Below, piece after piece: positions 1 through 8,227 of a stretch of DNA of 64,000 nt. The position numbers and the translations under genes were made by a program. The notes under the pieces were generated by a model. It searched no databases. It was not told the DNA's origin and was given only the letters and a program-made list of their open reading frames with translations. The DNA lies in assembly GCA_030123545.1 (NCBI GenBank), contig CP126124.1, forward strand, positions 2,170,001 to 2,234,000, read 5' to 3'. How positions within the stretch are numbered: position 1 is the stretch's first letter; the number at the start of each line of letters is the position of its first letter. The stretch comes from Burkholderiaceae bacterium. GTDB lineage: Bacteria; Pseudomonadota; Gammaproteobacteria; Burkholderiales; Burkholderiaceae_C.

Positions 1-236
1 ATGGTGCTGCGCTCTCGCGCGCGGCGCGCGCGTTCTGGCATGACCGCTGGACAGGCCAGACCTTGATGGCGGTTGGCGTGCAGGATCCGGTGCTCGGCCT
101 GCCTGTGATGCGCGAGCTGCAGCAGACGATCCGTGGCTGCGGCGAGCCGATGCTGCTTCCGCACGCCGGGCACTTCGTGCCGGAGCAGGGCGCACAGATC
201 GCGGCTGCGGCCGTGGCGCATTTCGCGCCCCGATAA
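1..236 (+). CDS. Haloalkane dehalogenase-type alpha/beta hydrolase, C-terminal fragment
   Basis: Only the last 77 or so codons are inside the window; the reading frame is open from base 3 and stops with TAA at 234-236. The fragment has the family's C-terminal pattern: an FW..RW.G.T segment, then QDPVLGLPVM, then a cysteine-containing stretch, and HAGHFVPEQG, which carries the histidine of the catalytic triad. In this family an aspartate nucleophile removes halide from haloalkanes; that nucleophile lies outside the window, so other alpha/beta hydrolases (epoxide hydrolase-like) cannot be fully excluded. The next gene starts 88 bases downstream on the same strand. Confidence 0.75.
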   Translation, partial: GAALSRAARAFWHDRWTGQTLMAVGVQDPVLGLPVMRELQQTIRGCGEPMLLPHAGHFVPEQGAQIAAAAVAHFAPR

Positions 237-324
237 TCCGGTTTGTTCTAGGGCAGGGCGGCGGCGCGAGGTGATCCGACACAGGCCTGGCCCCCTCGAG
301 AGCGGCGAACAGCCAGGCGAACCG

Positions 325-1317
325 ATGACCAAGCGCATCTACATCTATTCCCCGTCCGGCGCGGTGCGGGACCGCGCCGCGTTCCGGCGCGGCGTCGCCA
401 GGCTGCGGGCGCTGGGCCACGAGGTCGAGATCGACACCGCGGCGCTGGCGAGCCACCTGCGCTTTGCCGGCGACGACGACACGCGTCTGGCGGCGATCCA
501 TAGGGCCGCCGCCAGCGGTGCCGACGTGGCGTTGATTTCCCGCGGCGGCTATGGCCTGACCCGGCTGCTGGATCGCATCCGCTACGCGGCGCTGGCGCGC
601 GCGATCGACCGCGGCACGCAGTTCGTCGGCATCAGCGACTTCACCGCGCTGCAACTGGCGCTGCTCGCCAAGACCGAGCGCGTGACCTGGGCCGGGCCCG
701 CGCTGTGCGAAGGCTTCGGCGCCGCTGATGTCGCAGACGGCGCCGACGGGCATGGCAGCGGCAGCGGCAGCGGCCACGGCCCCGACGAAATCATGGAGGC
801 CTGCTTCGACGACATGCTGACCGGCCGGGGGGAGGGCGCCGGCTGGCGGCAGCTGCGCGAGGCGCGCGGCGCCGTGGGCGAGGCTGCCGAGACGGGCTAC
901 CGGCCGTTCACGCTCAGACCCGCGGTGCTGTGGGGCGGCAATCTCGCGGTGCTGTGCTCACTGGTCGGCACGCCGTTCCTGCCGCAGGTCGCGGGCGGCA
1001 TCCTGTTCGTCGAAGACATCGCCGAGCATCCGTACCGGATAGAGCGGATGCTCGCCCAACTGCTGCACGCCGGCGTGCTGGCGCGGCAAAAGGCGATCGT
1101 GCTCGGCCAGTTCACCGGCTATCAGCTCGGCGCGCACGACCGCGGCTTCAGGCTGCAGACGGTGGTGGAGTGGCTGCGCGGCCGGCTGAAGATCCCGGTG
1201 CTCACCAATCTGCCGTTCGGTCATGTGCAGACCAAGGTGTTGCTCCCGGTCGGAGCCAGCGTGCGGCTGACGGTCGACGATCGCGATGCCTTCCTGCTGT
1301 GGGGGCACCGCCATTGA
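325..1317 (+). CDS. ldcA: Muramoyltetrapeptide (LD-) carboxypeptidase, S66 family
   Basis: 330 aa cytoplasmic serine peptidase that removes the terminal D-Ala from murein tetrapeptides during peptidoglycan recycling. The frame is open from base 133, but the family's N-terminus (IYIYSPSGAV, like the usual V..P.S..) begins at the ATG at 325. SRGGYG lies near residue 72. The nucleophile serine is in GISDFT (Ser104), the catalytic Glu in FVED (about Glu230) after the WGGNL motif, and the histidine in PFGH (about His300), the Ser-Glu-His arrangement of S66 peptidases. An insertion rich in Gly and Ser near residues 143-152 comes from a GGCAGC hexanucleotide repeat and sits in a variable loop. It converges with the small gene that follows. 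Confidence 0.92.
   Translation: MTKRIYIYSPSGAVRDRAAFRRGVARLRALGHEVEIDTAALASHLRFAGDDDTRLAAIHRAAASGADVALISRGGYGLTRLLDRIRYAALARAIDRGTQFVGISDFTALQLALLAKTERVTWAGPALCEGFGAADVADGADGHGSGSGSGHGPDEIMEACFDDMLTGRGEGAGWRQLREARGAVGEAAETGYRPFTLRPAVLWGGNLAVLCSLVGTPFLPQVAGGILFVEDIAEHPYRIERMLAQLLHAGVLARQKAIVLGQFTGYQLGAHDRGFRLQTVVEWLRGRLKIPVLTNLPFGHVQTKVLLPVGASVRLTVDDRDAFLLWGHRH
754..771 (+). repeat. GGCAGC hexanucleotide tandem repeat inside ldcA
   Basis: Three head-to-tail GGCAGC units in frame, encoding Gly-Ser repeats flanked by Gly-His. A change in unit number keeps frame and would only change loop length. Confidence 0.8.
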
Positions 1318-1334
1318 GCACCGCGCGAAGGCGG

Positions 1335-1679
1335 TCAGTGGCGCAGCGGCGATGTGACGCTGGCGCGCAGGCCGCCCGGCAGCAGCCCGTGAAACATCGC
1401 GGTGAGATGCTCGACCTGCTGCTGAGCCAGAGCTTCGCCGTGCTCGGCCGCGAGCGCGTCCATCACGACGCTGCGCAGGTACCACAGTCCCTGCACGTCG
1501 CTCGCATTGCGCACCTGGCGCACGGCCTGTGCGATGCGTTCGTTGTCGGTCTCGCCGAGCGCTTCCAGCATCGCATGACGAATGCGCTCCGTGCGGCCGG
1601 CCATGACCGAGCGCGGGATTCGCGCGGGGCGAAGAAAGTGTCCGGTCAGATGGATGAATTTCACAGCGAGCTGATGCAT
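1335..1679 (-). CDS. Conserved hypothetical protein, about 114 aa
   Basis: I do not recognise the family. The protein is alpha-helical, soluble and without signal or membrane segments. It contains RTERIRHAMLEALGE followed by an amphipathic stretch with WYLRSVVMDALA. The frame stays open to 1715, but the extra 12 residues include the dispersed TTTTGATAGC motif, and the methionine at 1679 (MHQLAVKFIH) looks like a natural start with a weak GGGG ribosome site. It converges on ldcA with a 17-base gap and faces the AT-rich spacer upstream, which probably holds its promoter. Confidence 0.6.
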   Translation of the reverse strand: MHQLAVKFIHLTGHFLRPARIPRSVMAGRTERIRHAMLEALGETDNERIAQAVRQVRNASDVQGLWYLRSVVMDALAAEHGEALAQQQVEHLTAMFHGLLPGGLRASVTSPLRH

Positions 1680-1987
1680 GTCGGACCCCAACGTCGAATA
1701 TCGTTTTGATAGCATGAAAGTAATGTTTCATGCGCGCCGGCGCAACTAGGGATGTACTCGATTCAGTCATAAAAAAACAACAGAAGCTGGAACGAATTAA
1801 CGAATTCGCGCATCATGTTCTTTGACCGATTCAACTTTGTTGTTACTTTAACGAGGCCGTGCCGACCCGGCGCCAAGGGGGGCGCTTGTTCGGCATGTCT
1901 CTGGATGAACGGTCTGCGAGGCAGCGTGCGCGGGATCGTGGTTGCCATAAACTAGCCTACTGCCATCCAATCCACGCCGGCCCTCGA
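1680..1987. other. Divergent intergenic region, AT-rich
   Basis: About 300 bases between the hypothetical gene and the cyclase gene. It is clearly more AT-rich than its surroundings at 1715-1860. It contains TTTTGATAGC (1704-1713), an A-run at 1771-1777, and two abutting AACGAATT octamers (1791-1806). A 61-codon minus-strand frame at 1763-1948 has no ribosome site or recognisable sequence. Probably a two-way promoter region; I cannot assign boxes with confidence. Confidence 0.5.
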
Positions 1988-2935
1988 ATGGACGCTTCCG
2001 CAACCGTCGTTTTTGCCGATCTGACCGGAAGCACGGGCGTTTTCGAAACCCTTGGCAACGCGAAAGCGACGCAGGCGATCACGCGCCTTACGCAGTGGAT
2101 AGGGCAGGTGTGCAAAGCGCATTCCGGCCGGGTCGTGAAGATGCTGGGCGACGGCGTGCTGGCGGTATTTCCGGACGCGCCGCGGGCCATGGCCGCGGTG
2201 GTGGAGATGCAGCGTGTGCATCACAAGCGCGTGCAGACCTGGCCTGCCGATCTGCGGATGCGGTTGCAGATCGGTGTCGCATGCGGCGAGATCGTCGAGG
2301 TGCGCGGCGACTGCTACGGCGATGCGGTCAACGTCGCATCGCGGCTGAGTGACATGGCCGGCGCGGACCAGATCTGGGCGACCGATACCGTGGTCGAACA
2401 GATCCCGATACGCAGCGTCCACTTCCGCAGCCTGGGTCCGATCAACCTGCGCGGCAAGGCCGAAGCGAGCGTGGTCTACCGTATCGAGTGGCAGACCGAG
2501 GTGTCTTCGTCGTTCCTGACCGTGGCCGGAACACTGGAGCAGCAGGGCCCGGCCGGCGGAGCGCCGGGGCGGATCGACCTGTCGTGGCTGGACGTCAGCG
2601 CATCGTTCGATGCGGCGGAACTGCCGATCACGATCGGGCGTGTGACCGAGTGCGATTTCGTCGTGAACGACCCGCGCGTGTCGCGGCTGCACGCCCGGAT
2701 CGAATCGCGCCAGGGCGCGTTCGTGCTGACCGACATCAGCAGCTACGGCACCTGGGTGCGTCTGGCTTCGACCACCGGCGCGGCGACCGAATTGGCGTTG
2801 CGTCGCCAGGAATGCGCGCTGCTCGGATCGGGCGAAATGGCGCTGGGCGCGCCGTTCAGCGATTTCACGGCGCCGGCCGTTGCGTTCCGGCTGCTGTCGG
2901 CGGCGGCGCCCCATTCGCACAGCGGCCGGACCTGA
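1988..2935 (+). CDS. Class III adenylate/guanylate cyclase with C-terminal FHA domain
   Basis: 315 aa, cytoplasmic. Residues 5-125 form a class III nucleotide cyclase domain: the first metal Asp in FADLTGST (Asp11), then KMLGDGVLAVF with Lys51 and the second metal Asp55, and GDAVNVASRL with the transition-state Asn115 and Arg119. All catalytic positions are present, so it should make a cyclic nucleotide, probably cAMP. Residues about 205-275 form an FHA domain (ITIGR, then SRLHARI, then SSYGTW), which binds phosphothreonine peptides. The ATG at 1988 is chosen because the cyclase fold begins at once; an upstream in-frame extension to 1859 is not protein-like. It stands alone, so its partner kinase and effector are not visible here. 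Confidence 0.88.
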   Translation: MDASATVVFADLTGSTGVFETLGNAKATQAITRLTQWIGQVCKAHSGRVVKMLGDGVLAVFPDAPRAMAAVVEMQRVHHKRVQTWPADLRMRLQIGVACGEIVEVRGDCYGDAVNVASRLSDMAGADQIWATDTVVEQIPIRSVHFRSLGPINLRGKAEASVVYRIEWQTEVSSSFLTVAGTLEQQGPAGGAPGRIDLSWLDVSASFDAAELPITIGRVTECDFVVNDPRVSRLHARIESRQGAFVLTDISSYGTWVRLASTTGAATELALRRQECALLGSGEMALGAPFSDFTAPAVAFRLLSAAAPHSHSGRT

Positions 2936-2992
2936 CGCGATGCCGATCGATGGACCGGCAACGCGCGTGATCCGGATCGGCGCGCGGCGACT

Positions 2993-3448
2993 TCAGGCCT
3001 CGGCTTTGGCGCGCACCACCAGCACCGGCACCGGTGCGTGCCGGATGATCTGCTCCGCACCGCTACCCAGCAGCACCCGCCCCATGCCGCGACGGCCATG
3101 GGTGCCGATCACGATCAGGTCGGCCTGCCAGCGCGTGGCGGTACTCGCGACCGCCTCACCCAGCCGCGAACCGAAGTCGTCAACGAGCGCGACTTCGATC
3201 GCAACGCCGGCCGCCGTGGCTTTTTCCTTGGCCTCGTCGAGCAATCGCAGCCCGGTCTTGCGCAGGATGCCGAGCAGATCGGCCGGATAGCCACCGACGT
3301 CGCCGAACGCACTCACGCCGACCAATTCGTCGACCACGTGGATGGCTTGAATCCGGCCCGCGGACTCCTTGGCGAGCTGCAGTGCGGTATCGAAGGCCTC
3401 GGTCGAAGTCTTGCTCCCATCGACGGGAACGAGGATGCGCTTGTACAT
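2993..3448 (-). CDS. Universal stress protein, single UspA domain
   Basis: 151 aa cytoplasmic Usp-fold protein. It starts MYKRILVPVDGS and ends with the ATP-binding signature GTHGRRGMGRVLLGS and PVPVLVVR, so it belongs to the nucleotide-binding UspA branch. The start at 3448 has an AGGGGG ribosome site; the frame is open further upstream but the extension is not conserved in character. It is transcribed away from a two-domain Usp gene, and the shared spacer contains an FNR-type box, suggesting induction when oxygen is low. Confidence 0.92.
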   Translation of the reverse strand: MYKRILVPVDGSKTSTEAFDTALQLAKESAGRIQAIHVVDELVGVSAFGDVGGYPADLLGILRKTGLRLLDEAKEKATAAGVAIEVALVDDFGSRLGEAVASTATRWQADLIVIGTHGRRGMGRVLLGSGAEQIIRHAPVPVLVVRAKAEA

Positions 3449-3511
3449 GGCGTGACCCCCTGAAATGCTTTCGGGTTGAAAATATTCTGGATTCACGGCG
3501 CCGGGACCGCA

Positions 3512-3525
3512 TTGACGTGGATCAA
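3512..3525. promoter_or_regulatory. FNR/ANR-type binding site between divergent usp genes
   Basis: TTGACGTGGATCAA differs from the FNR/ANR consensus TTGAT-N4-ATCAA at one position. Its centre is about 70 bases from the start codon of the minus-strand usp and about 67 from that of the plus-strand usp. For the minus gene an AT-rich stretch (AGAATATT on that strand, about 3480-3488) is placed where a -10 box of a class II FNR promoter would be. Confidence 0.65.
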
Positions 3526-3585
3526 GGCGCTCACCCGGGGGCTGCGATAGCGTAGCAGTATCGCAATTTTCTTCGCGAGGTTCCC

Positions 3586-4425
3586 GTGAAGTCGTCACTG
3601 ACGCAACTGCTGGTGCATGTCGATCCGTCGGCGCGCTCCGGCGACAGACTCGACCTTGGTCTACGAATCGCGCAATCGCAAGGCGCAGCGCTGACAGCGC
3701 TCTACGGCGTCACGCCGAGTTTCATGGCGGTGCCGTTCTCGACGGAACTGGGCGCGGGCGTCGCGGCTTCGCTGCACGATATCGACGACAAGCAAGTGGC
3801 GCGTGCGCGCGCCAGCTTTGACGGATGGCGCGGCGCGAAAGCGGCATCGGCGAACTGGGCGCAGTTGGGCAACGATCCGGTCGCGGGCGCGTTTGCGCAG
3901 CAGGCCTTGTACGCGGACTTGATGGTCCTCGGGCAATTCGATCCGACGATGTCGCAACCAGTGCATGTGCCCGCGGACTTCCCGGAGGCCGTGATGGCGA
4001 TCAGCGGCAAGCCCGCGCTGATCGTTCCCTACATCGGCGCACCTGCCACGATCGCTCAGACTATCGTGGTTGCCTGGAAGGAGACGCCAGAGGCGGCCCG
4101 CGCGGTTTCCGCGGCGATGCCTTTGCTTCAGCGCGCCGAACGGGTCCACGTGGTAAGTTGGTCGCAGGACGAAAGCCACGTGGACGGCACGCGACTGGAC
4201 TTGAAGGGATATCTCGCGCTGAGCGGAGTCGATGCCGTTTGGCATCAAGAGGGCAGGGAGCCAGAGCGCCTGGGTGATCTGCTGCTGTCGCGCGCTTTCG
4301 ATTTGCACGCGGATATGCTGGTCATGGGATGTTACGGCCACAGCCGCGCGCGCGAGTGGGTACTCGGAGGCACCTCGCGCACCGTCCTGCAGAGCATGAC
4401 CCTGCCGGTGCTGATGGTTCGCTGA
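3586..4425 (+). CDS. Universal stress protein with two Usp domains
   Basis: 279 aa with tandem Usp domains, roughly residues 4-145 and 150-279. The second keeps GCYGHSRAREWVLGGTSRT and PVLMVR, the nucleotide-binding loop; in the first this loop is degenerate (LGQFDPTMSQ), a common division of labour in tandem Usp proteins. The start is GTG at 3586, since no ATG lies at the right place for the VHVDPS strand. It sits divergent to a single-domain usp with an FNR-type box between them. Confidence 0.88.
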   Translation: MKSSLTQLLVHVDPSARSGDRLDLGLRIAQSQGAALTALYGVTPSFMAVPFSTELGAGVAASLHDIDDKQVARARASFDGWRGAKAASANWAQLGNDPVAGAFAQQALYADLMVLGQFDPTMSQPVHVPADFPEAVMAISGKPALIVPYIGAPATIAQTIVVAWKETPEAARAVSAAMPLLQRAERVHVVSWSQDESHVDGTRLDLKGYLALSGVDAVWHQEGREPERLGDLLLSRAFDLHADMLVMGCYGHSRAREWVLGGTSRTVLQSMTLPVLMVR

Positions 4426-4472
4426 GCCGGGCGACGCTGGCGCGATCGGCGAGCGCGCGGCACAATGAGCCG

Positions 4473-5696
4473 ATGAACTTCTCCATTCAGGGCATCATCG
4501 ATTCGCTGGGCAAGAAGGCCGGCGTCACTTACGCCGTCAAGCTGCCCAGCGGCACCACGTATCAATCCGGCGCCGGCGACCCGGCATTCACGCTGGCGTT
4601 CAAGACCGACGGCGCGCTGGTGTCCACGTTTGCGCGCGGGCACATGGGTCTGCTCGAGGCCTACTTCGACCAGGATGTCGATCTCGAAGGAAGCTTGAAC
4701 GCCGTCATGGCGGCAGGTATGCAGTCGGGCTTCGACGTGAAGTTCGACGCGATCAACACCGTCGAGAACAACCTGCTCGAGTGGCGGCGCTCGAACCGCA
4801 CGGCACAGCAAGCGAAGGAAAACGCATGCTTCCATTACGGCCTTGGCGAGTCGTTCTATCAGCTCTGGCTCGACAACCCTTTGAAGATGTACACCTGCGG
4901 CTACTGGTCCGAGGGCACGCGCACGCTGGAGGAGGCGCAGCGCAACAAGATCGACCACGTATGCCGCAAGATCGACCTGCGGCCGGGTGAGCGTTTCGTC
5001 GACATCGGCTGCGGCTTCGGCGGCTTCATGTTCCGTGCGCACGAGAAGATCGGCGCGACGGGCTCCGGCGTCAACACCTGCACCGAGCAGGTCAAGTGGC
5101 TCGACGACGAAATCCGCAGGCGCGGGCTGGATCGGCAGCTCAAAGTACGCGAGGCCGATTTCCGCGAAGTCGACGGGCAGTACGACAAGGTGGTTTCGAT
5201 CGGTGTGGTCGAGCATGCGGGACGCGATCAACTGCCCGAGGTGATCAAGGCGCATGCCGACTTCCTCAAGCCCGGCGGCCTCGGGTTGATCCATTTCATC
5301 GGCCACGTCGGCCGGCGCGACACCGAACTGTTCATTAGAAAGCACGTGTTCCCGGGCGGGTGGATTCCGTGTCTGGCCGACGCGCTGTCCGAGATGGAAC
5401 GGTTCGGACTCGAGGTGCTCGACGTCGAGAACCTGCGCCGCCACTACGCGCTGACGCTCGACGAATGGACCAAGCGTTTCGACGAGAACTGGTCGACGAT
5501 CCAGGCGTTGGATCCCACCAAGTTCGACGAGCGCTTTCGCCGCATCTGGATGTGCTACCTCGTCGGTTGCGCCGAGATGTTCCGCTCGGCAGCGGGGCAG
5601 ACCAATCTGTTCCAGGTGCTGGTCAGCAAGGGCAATGTCTCGCGCACCGGCTATCCGATGACGCGCGCGCACCTCTATGGGCGCCACGACGCCTGA
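4473..5696 (+). CDS. Cyclopropane-fatty-acyl-phospholipid synthase family methyltransferase
   Basis: 407 aa SAM-dependent lipid methyltransferase acting on membrane phospholipid acyl chains. The SAM motif is FVDIGCGFGG (about residue 175). The bicarbonate-site residues of the E. coli enzyme have counterparts: Cys in YTCGYW, Glu in VVEHAG, His and Ile in HFIG, and Tyr in RRHYAL. The N-terminal domain has KLPSGTTYQ. The stop overlaps the next gene by 20 bases, and that gene resembles the FAD enzyme which, in actinobacteria, reduces the 10-methylene product of a CFA-like enzyme to a 10-methyl chain. The product may therefore be a methylene/methyl-branched rather than a cyclopropane acid. No Shine-Dalgarno is seen; a CACAAT hexamer lies 7 bases before the ATG. 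Confidence 0.9.
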   Translation: MNFSIQGIIDSLGKKAGVTYAVKLPSGTTYQSGAGDPAFTLAFKTDGALVSTFARGHMGLLEAYFDQDVDLEGSLNAVMAAGMQSGFDVKFDAINTVENNLLEWRRSNRTAQQAKENACFHYGLGESFYQLWLDNPLKMYTCGYWSEGTRTLEEAQRNKIDHVCRKIDLRPGERFVDIGCGFGGFMFRAHEKIGATGSGVNTCTEQVKWLDDEIRRRGLDRQLKVREADFREVDGQYDKVVSIGVVEHAGRDQLPEVIKAHADFLKPGGLGLIHFIGHVGRRDTELFIRKHVFPGGWIPCLADALSEMERFGLEVLDVENLRRHYALTLDEWTKRFDENWSTIQALDPTKFDERFRRIWMCYLVGCAEMFRSAAGQTNLFQVLVSKGNVSRTGYPMTRAHLYGRHDA

Positions 5697-7056
5697 TGCG
5701 CTGACGCACACCGAGCGCGCCGCACAGGCGGCCGCGCAACTGCGACGCAGCGCGCCTGCCCTGGGGCAGGTGTCGCTGCGCAAGGGCACCTCCAATCTCT
5801 TTCGCGACCGCGAAGACCATGGCCGTCGGCGACTCGACCTGAGCATGATGTGCCAGGTGATCGACGCGGACCCGCAGCAAGGGTGGGTCGACGTTGAAGG
5901 CATGACGCGCTACGAAGACCTGGTCGCGTGGACGCTGCCGCACGGGGTCATGCCGGCGGTGGTGCCGCAGCTCAAGACGATCACGGCCGGCGGCGCGGCC
6001 GCCGGGGTCGGCATCGAGGCGACCTCGTTTCGCCATGGCCTGGTACACGACACGCTGCGCGAAATCGAGGTGCTGCTGCCGGGCGGCGACATCGTCGTCT
6101 GCACCCCCGAGAACGAGCACAGCGATCTGTTCTTTGGCTTTCCGAACTCGTACGGAACCCTGGGCTATGCGCTGCGCCTGCGCCTCGGGACGCTCTCAAC
6201 CAAGCCGACGGTGCATGTGCGGCACCACCGATACGGCACTGCGTCCGACTTTTTCGCGGCGCTTGCGGGGCAATGCGCCGGCGACGCGGACTTCGTCGAC
6301 GGCGTGGTGTTCGGCCCGGGCGAGCATGTGTTGAGCGTGGCCCGATTCGCCGACGACGCGCCTTGGCGCAGCGACTACACCTTCGAGAACATCTACTACC
6401 GCTCGCTCCTCGCACGGGACGAGGACTACCTGAGCACGCACGACTACATCTGGCGCTGGGACACCGACTGGTTCTGGTGCTCGAAGAATTTCGGTGCGCA
6501 GCACCCGCTGGTGCGGCGTTTGCTGGGACGGCAGCGTCTGAATTCGCGCACCTACACCCGCTGGATGCGGTTGAACGCGCGCTGGCAGCTGACGCAGCGG
6601 CTCACGCGCTGGCGCGGACGATCGCGCGAAACCGTGATCCAGGACGTCGACATTCCGCTGCCGCATGCCGCGGAATTCCTCGAGTTCATGCTGCGCGAGA
6701 TCGATATCACGCCGATCTGGATCTGCCCGATCCGTGGCGAACTTCCGGGGCGGTTGTTTCCGCTGTACCGGCTCCCCCAATCACCGCTGTACGTCAACTT
6801 CGGGTTCTGGGACGTGATCGAGACGCCGAACCGTTTCGAGCCAGGGCACTTCAACCGGCGAGTCGAGCAGGAGGTCATGCGGCTGGGCGGCATCAAGTCG
6901 CTCTACTCCGACAGCTTCTTCACGCGACAGGAATTCGCGCAGGCCTACGGTACAGAGCAGTACCAGCGCCTGAAAGAACGCTACGACCCCGAGGGGCGCG
7001 CACCGCAGTTGTACGAGAAATGCGTGCAGCGTGGCGGGAGCGGCGCCGGGCGTTGA
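5677..7056 (+). CDS. FAD-binding oxidoreductase of the DIMINUTO/TmsA-like type
   Basis: 459 aa flavoprotein of the vanillyl-alcohol-oxidase fold. The FAD domain holds KGTSNLFR, VEGMTRYEDLVAW, VVPQLKTITAGGA, GIEATSFRHG and the block HSDLFFGFPNSYGTLGYAL. These match what I remember of the mycobacterial oxidoreductase next to UfaA1 (TmsA), which reduces 10-methylene-stearoyl phospholipid to the 10-methyl form. The start at 5677 overlaps the upstream methyltransferase by 20 bases, so the two are probably translationally coupled and work in sequence. The third actinobacterial gene, tmsC, is not present. Alternative: a delta-24-sterol-reductase-like enzyme with another lipid substrate. Confidence 0.85.
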   Translation: MGATTPDALTHTERAAQAAAQLRRSAPALGQVSLRKGTSNLFRDREDHGRRRLDLSMMCQVIDADPQQGWVDVEGMTRYEDLVAWTLPHGVMPAVVPQLKTITAGGAAAGVGIEATSFRHGLVHDTLREIEVLLPGGDIVVCTPENEHSDLFFGFPNSYGTLGYALRLRLGTLSTKPTVHVRHHRYGTASDFFAALAGQCAGDADFVDGVVFGPGEHVLSVARFADDAPWRSDYTFENIYYRSLLARDEDYLSTHDYIWRWDTDWFWCSKNFGAQHPLVRRLLGRQRLNSRTYTRWMRLNARWQLTQRLTRWRGRSRETVIQDVDIPLPHAAEFLEFMLREIDITPIWICPIRGELPGRLFPLYRLPQSPLYVNFGFWDVIETPNRFEPGHFNRRVEQEVMRLGGIKSLYSDSFFTRQEFAQAYGTEQYQRLKERYDPEGRAPQLYEKCVQRGGSGAGR

Positions 7057-7092
7057 GCGCACGATCGCCGCATTGTCACTGCGGCCGATGCC

Positions 7093-8097
7093 TCAAGGCA
7101 GCAGCACGGCCGCGCCGTGGATCGCCCCGGCACGCAGCGCCTGCACCGCAGCGTTCGCATCCCGCAGCGCGAAGGTCTGCACATGGGTCTGCGGCGCAAG
7201 TCCGTCGATCGCGCGAAAGAAGTCTTCGCCGTCGGCGCGCGTCAGGTTTGCGACGGAGGTCAACGTTCGCTCACCCCACAGCAACTGGTAGTCGAACGAC
7301 GGAATGGCGCTCATGTGAATCCCGGCGCACACCACCGTGCCGCCCTTGCGTGTCGCCGCCAGCGCGGCCGGCACCAGTTCACCGGCAGGCGCGAAGATCA
7401 GCGCCGCGTCGAGCGGGCAGGGTGGAGCGTCCTGCGAACTCCCGGCCCAGGTCGCGCCGAGGCTGCGCGCGAAGTCTTGGCCCGCATGGTCTTCGGCGCG
7501 GGTGAACGCCAGCACTTGCTGGCCCTGCGCCACCGCGATCTGGCAGACGATATGCGCGGCGGCTCCAAAACCATACAGGCCGAGCCGGCGCGGTGCGGCC
7601 TGCCCCGCGAGCCGCCAGGCGCGAAAGCCGATCAGGCCGGCGCACAGCAGCGGCGCAGCGTGAGCGTCGTCTTGAGAGGCGGGCAGCGCAATGCAGAAGC
7701 GCTCGTCCGCGGTCGCATATTCGGCATAGCCACCGTCGCGGTCGTAGCCGGTAAAAACCGGCTGGTCGCACAGGTTTTCCCGCTGCATCGTACAGAACGG
7801 ACAGGCGCCGCATGCGCCGCCTAGCCAGGGGATCCCGATTCGCTGCCCGAGCGTGAATCGATTCGCAACGGGCCCGAGCGCAGCCACTTCTCCCACGACC
7901 TCGTGCCCCGGAATCACGCCGTGGCGATGTGGCGCCAGTTCGCCGTCGATGATGTGCAGGTCGGTACGGCAGACGCCGCACGCGCGAACGCGCAGCAGAA
8001 TTTCGTGGTCGACGGGCGTAGGAACCGGCCTTTGCTGCGGCACAAGTTGTCGCGCGGCCGTGTCGACGGTCATTGCGAGCATCGAGTCGGGCACCAT
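7093..8097 (-). CDS. Zinc-dependent alcohol dehydrogenase (MDR superfamily)
   Basis: 334 aa cytoplasmic NAD(P)-dependent dehydrogenase. Catalytic zinc ligands are in CGVCRTDLH and GHE. A structural zinc site is present as CGACPFC plus a following Cys. The cofactor loop is LYGFGAAAH. It lacks insertions and resembles the AdhA/AdhP-like proteins of proteobacteria that act on primary alcohols or aldehydes; the true substrate is unknown. The methionine at 8097 or the one five residues later could start it. It converges with the FAD oxidoreductase across 36 bases that hold a small GCCGCA/TGCGGC dyad (7067-7085). Confidence 0.88.
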   Translation of the reverse strand: MVPDSMLAMTVDTAARQLVPQQRPVPTPVDHEILLRVRACGVCRTDLHIIDGELAPHRHGVIPGHEVVGEVAALGPVANRFTLGQRIGIPWLGGACGACPFCTMQRENLCDQPVFTGYDRDGGYAEYATADERFCIALPASQDDAHAAPLLCAGLIGFRAWRLAGQAAPRRLGLYGFGAAAHIVCQIAVAQGQQVLAFTRAEDHAGQDFARSLGATWAGSSQDAPPCPLDAALIFAPAGELVPAALAATRKGGTVVCAGIHMSAIPSFDYQLLWGERTLTSVANLTRADGEDFFRAIDGLAPQTHVQTFALRDANAAVQALRAGAIHGAAVLLP

Positions 8098-8227
8098 GGA
8101 GCCGAATCAGCCTGACGGAATCATCGGCGGGACCGGCTCGAATCGATCGCAACGAGCATTCCCGAGCCCGGCGCCACCCGCGCGATCGCGCGTACGCGGC
8201 AAAGGCACCGTGCCGCCCGCTGCGTTG

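Noticed and set aside
958..1770. 270-codon minus-strand frame
   Set aside because: Antisense to ldcA and overlapping the small hypothetical gene in another frame; no family character.
1763..1948. 61-codon minus-strand frame in the spacer before the cyclase gene
   Set aside because: Low-complexity basic product, no ribosome site, covers an AT-rich promoter-like region.
4332..5903. 523-codon minus-strand frame
   Set aside because: Antisense to the cyclopropane-synthase-like gene and the start of its partner; no motifs or ribosome site.
7067..7085. GCCGCA/TGCGGC hairpin between the FAD oxidoreductase and alcohol dehydrogenase genes
   Set aside because: Only a 6-bp stem with a 7-base loop and no T-tract; too weak to call a terminator.
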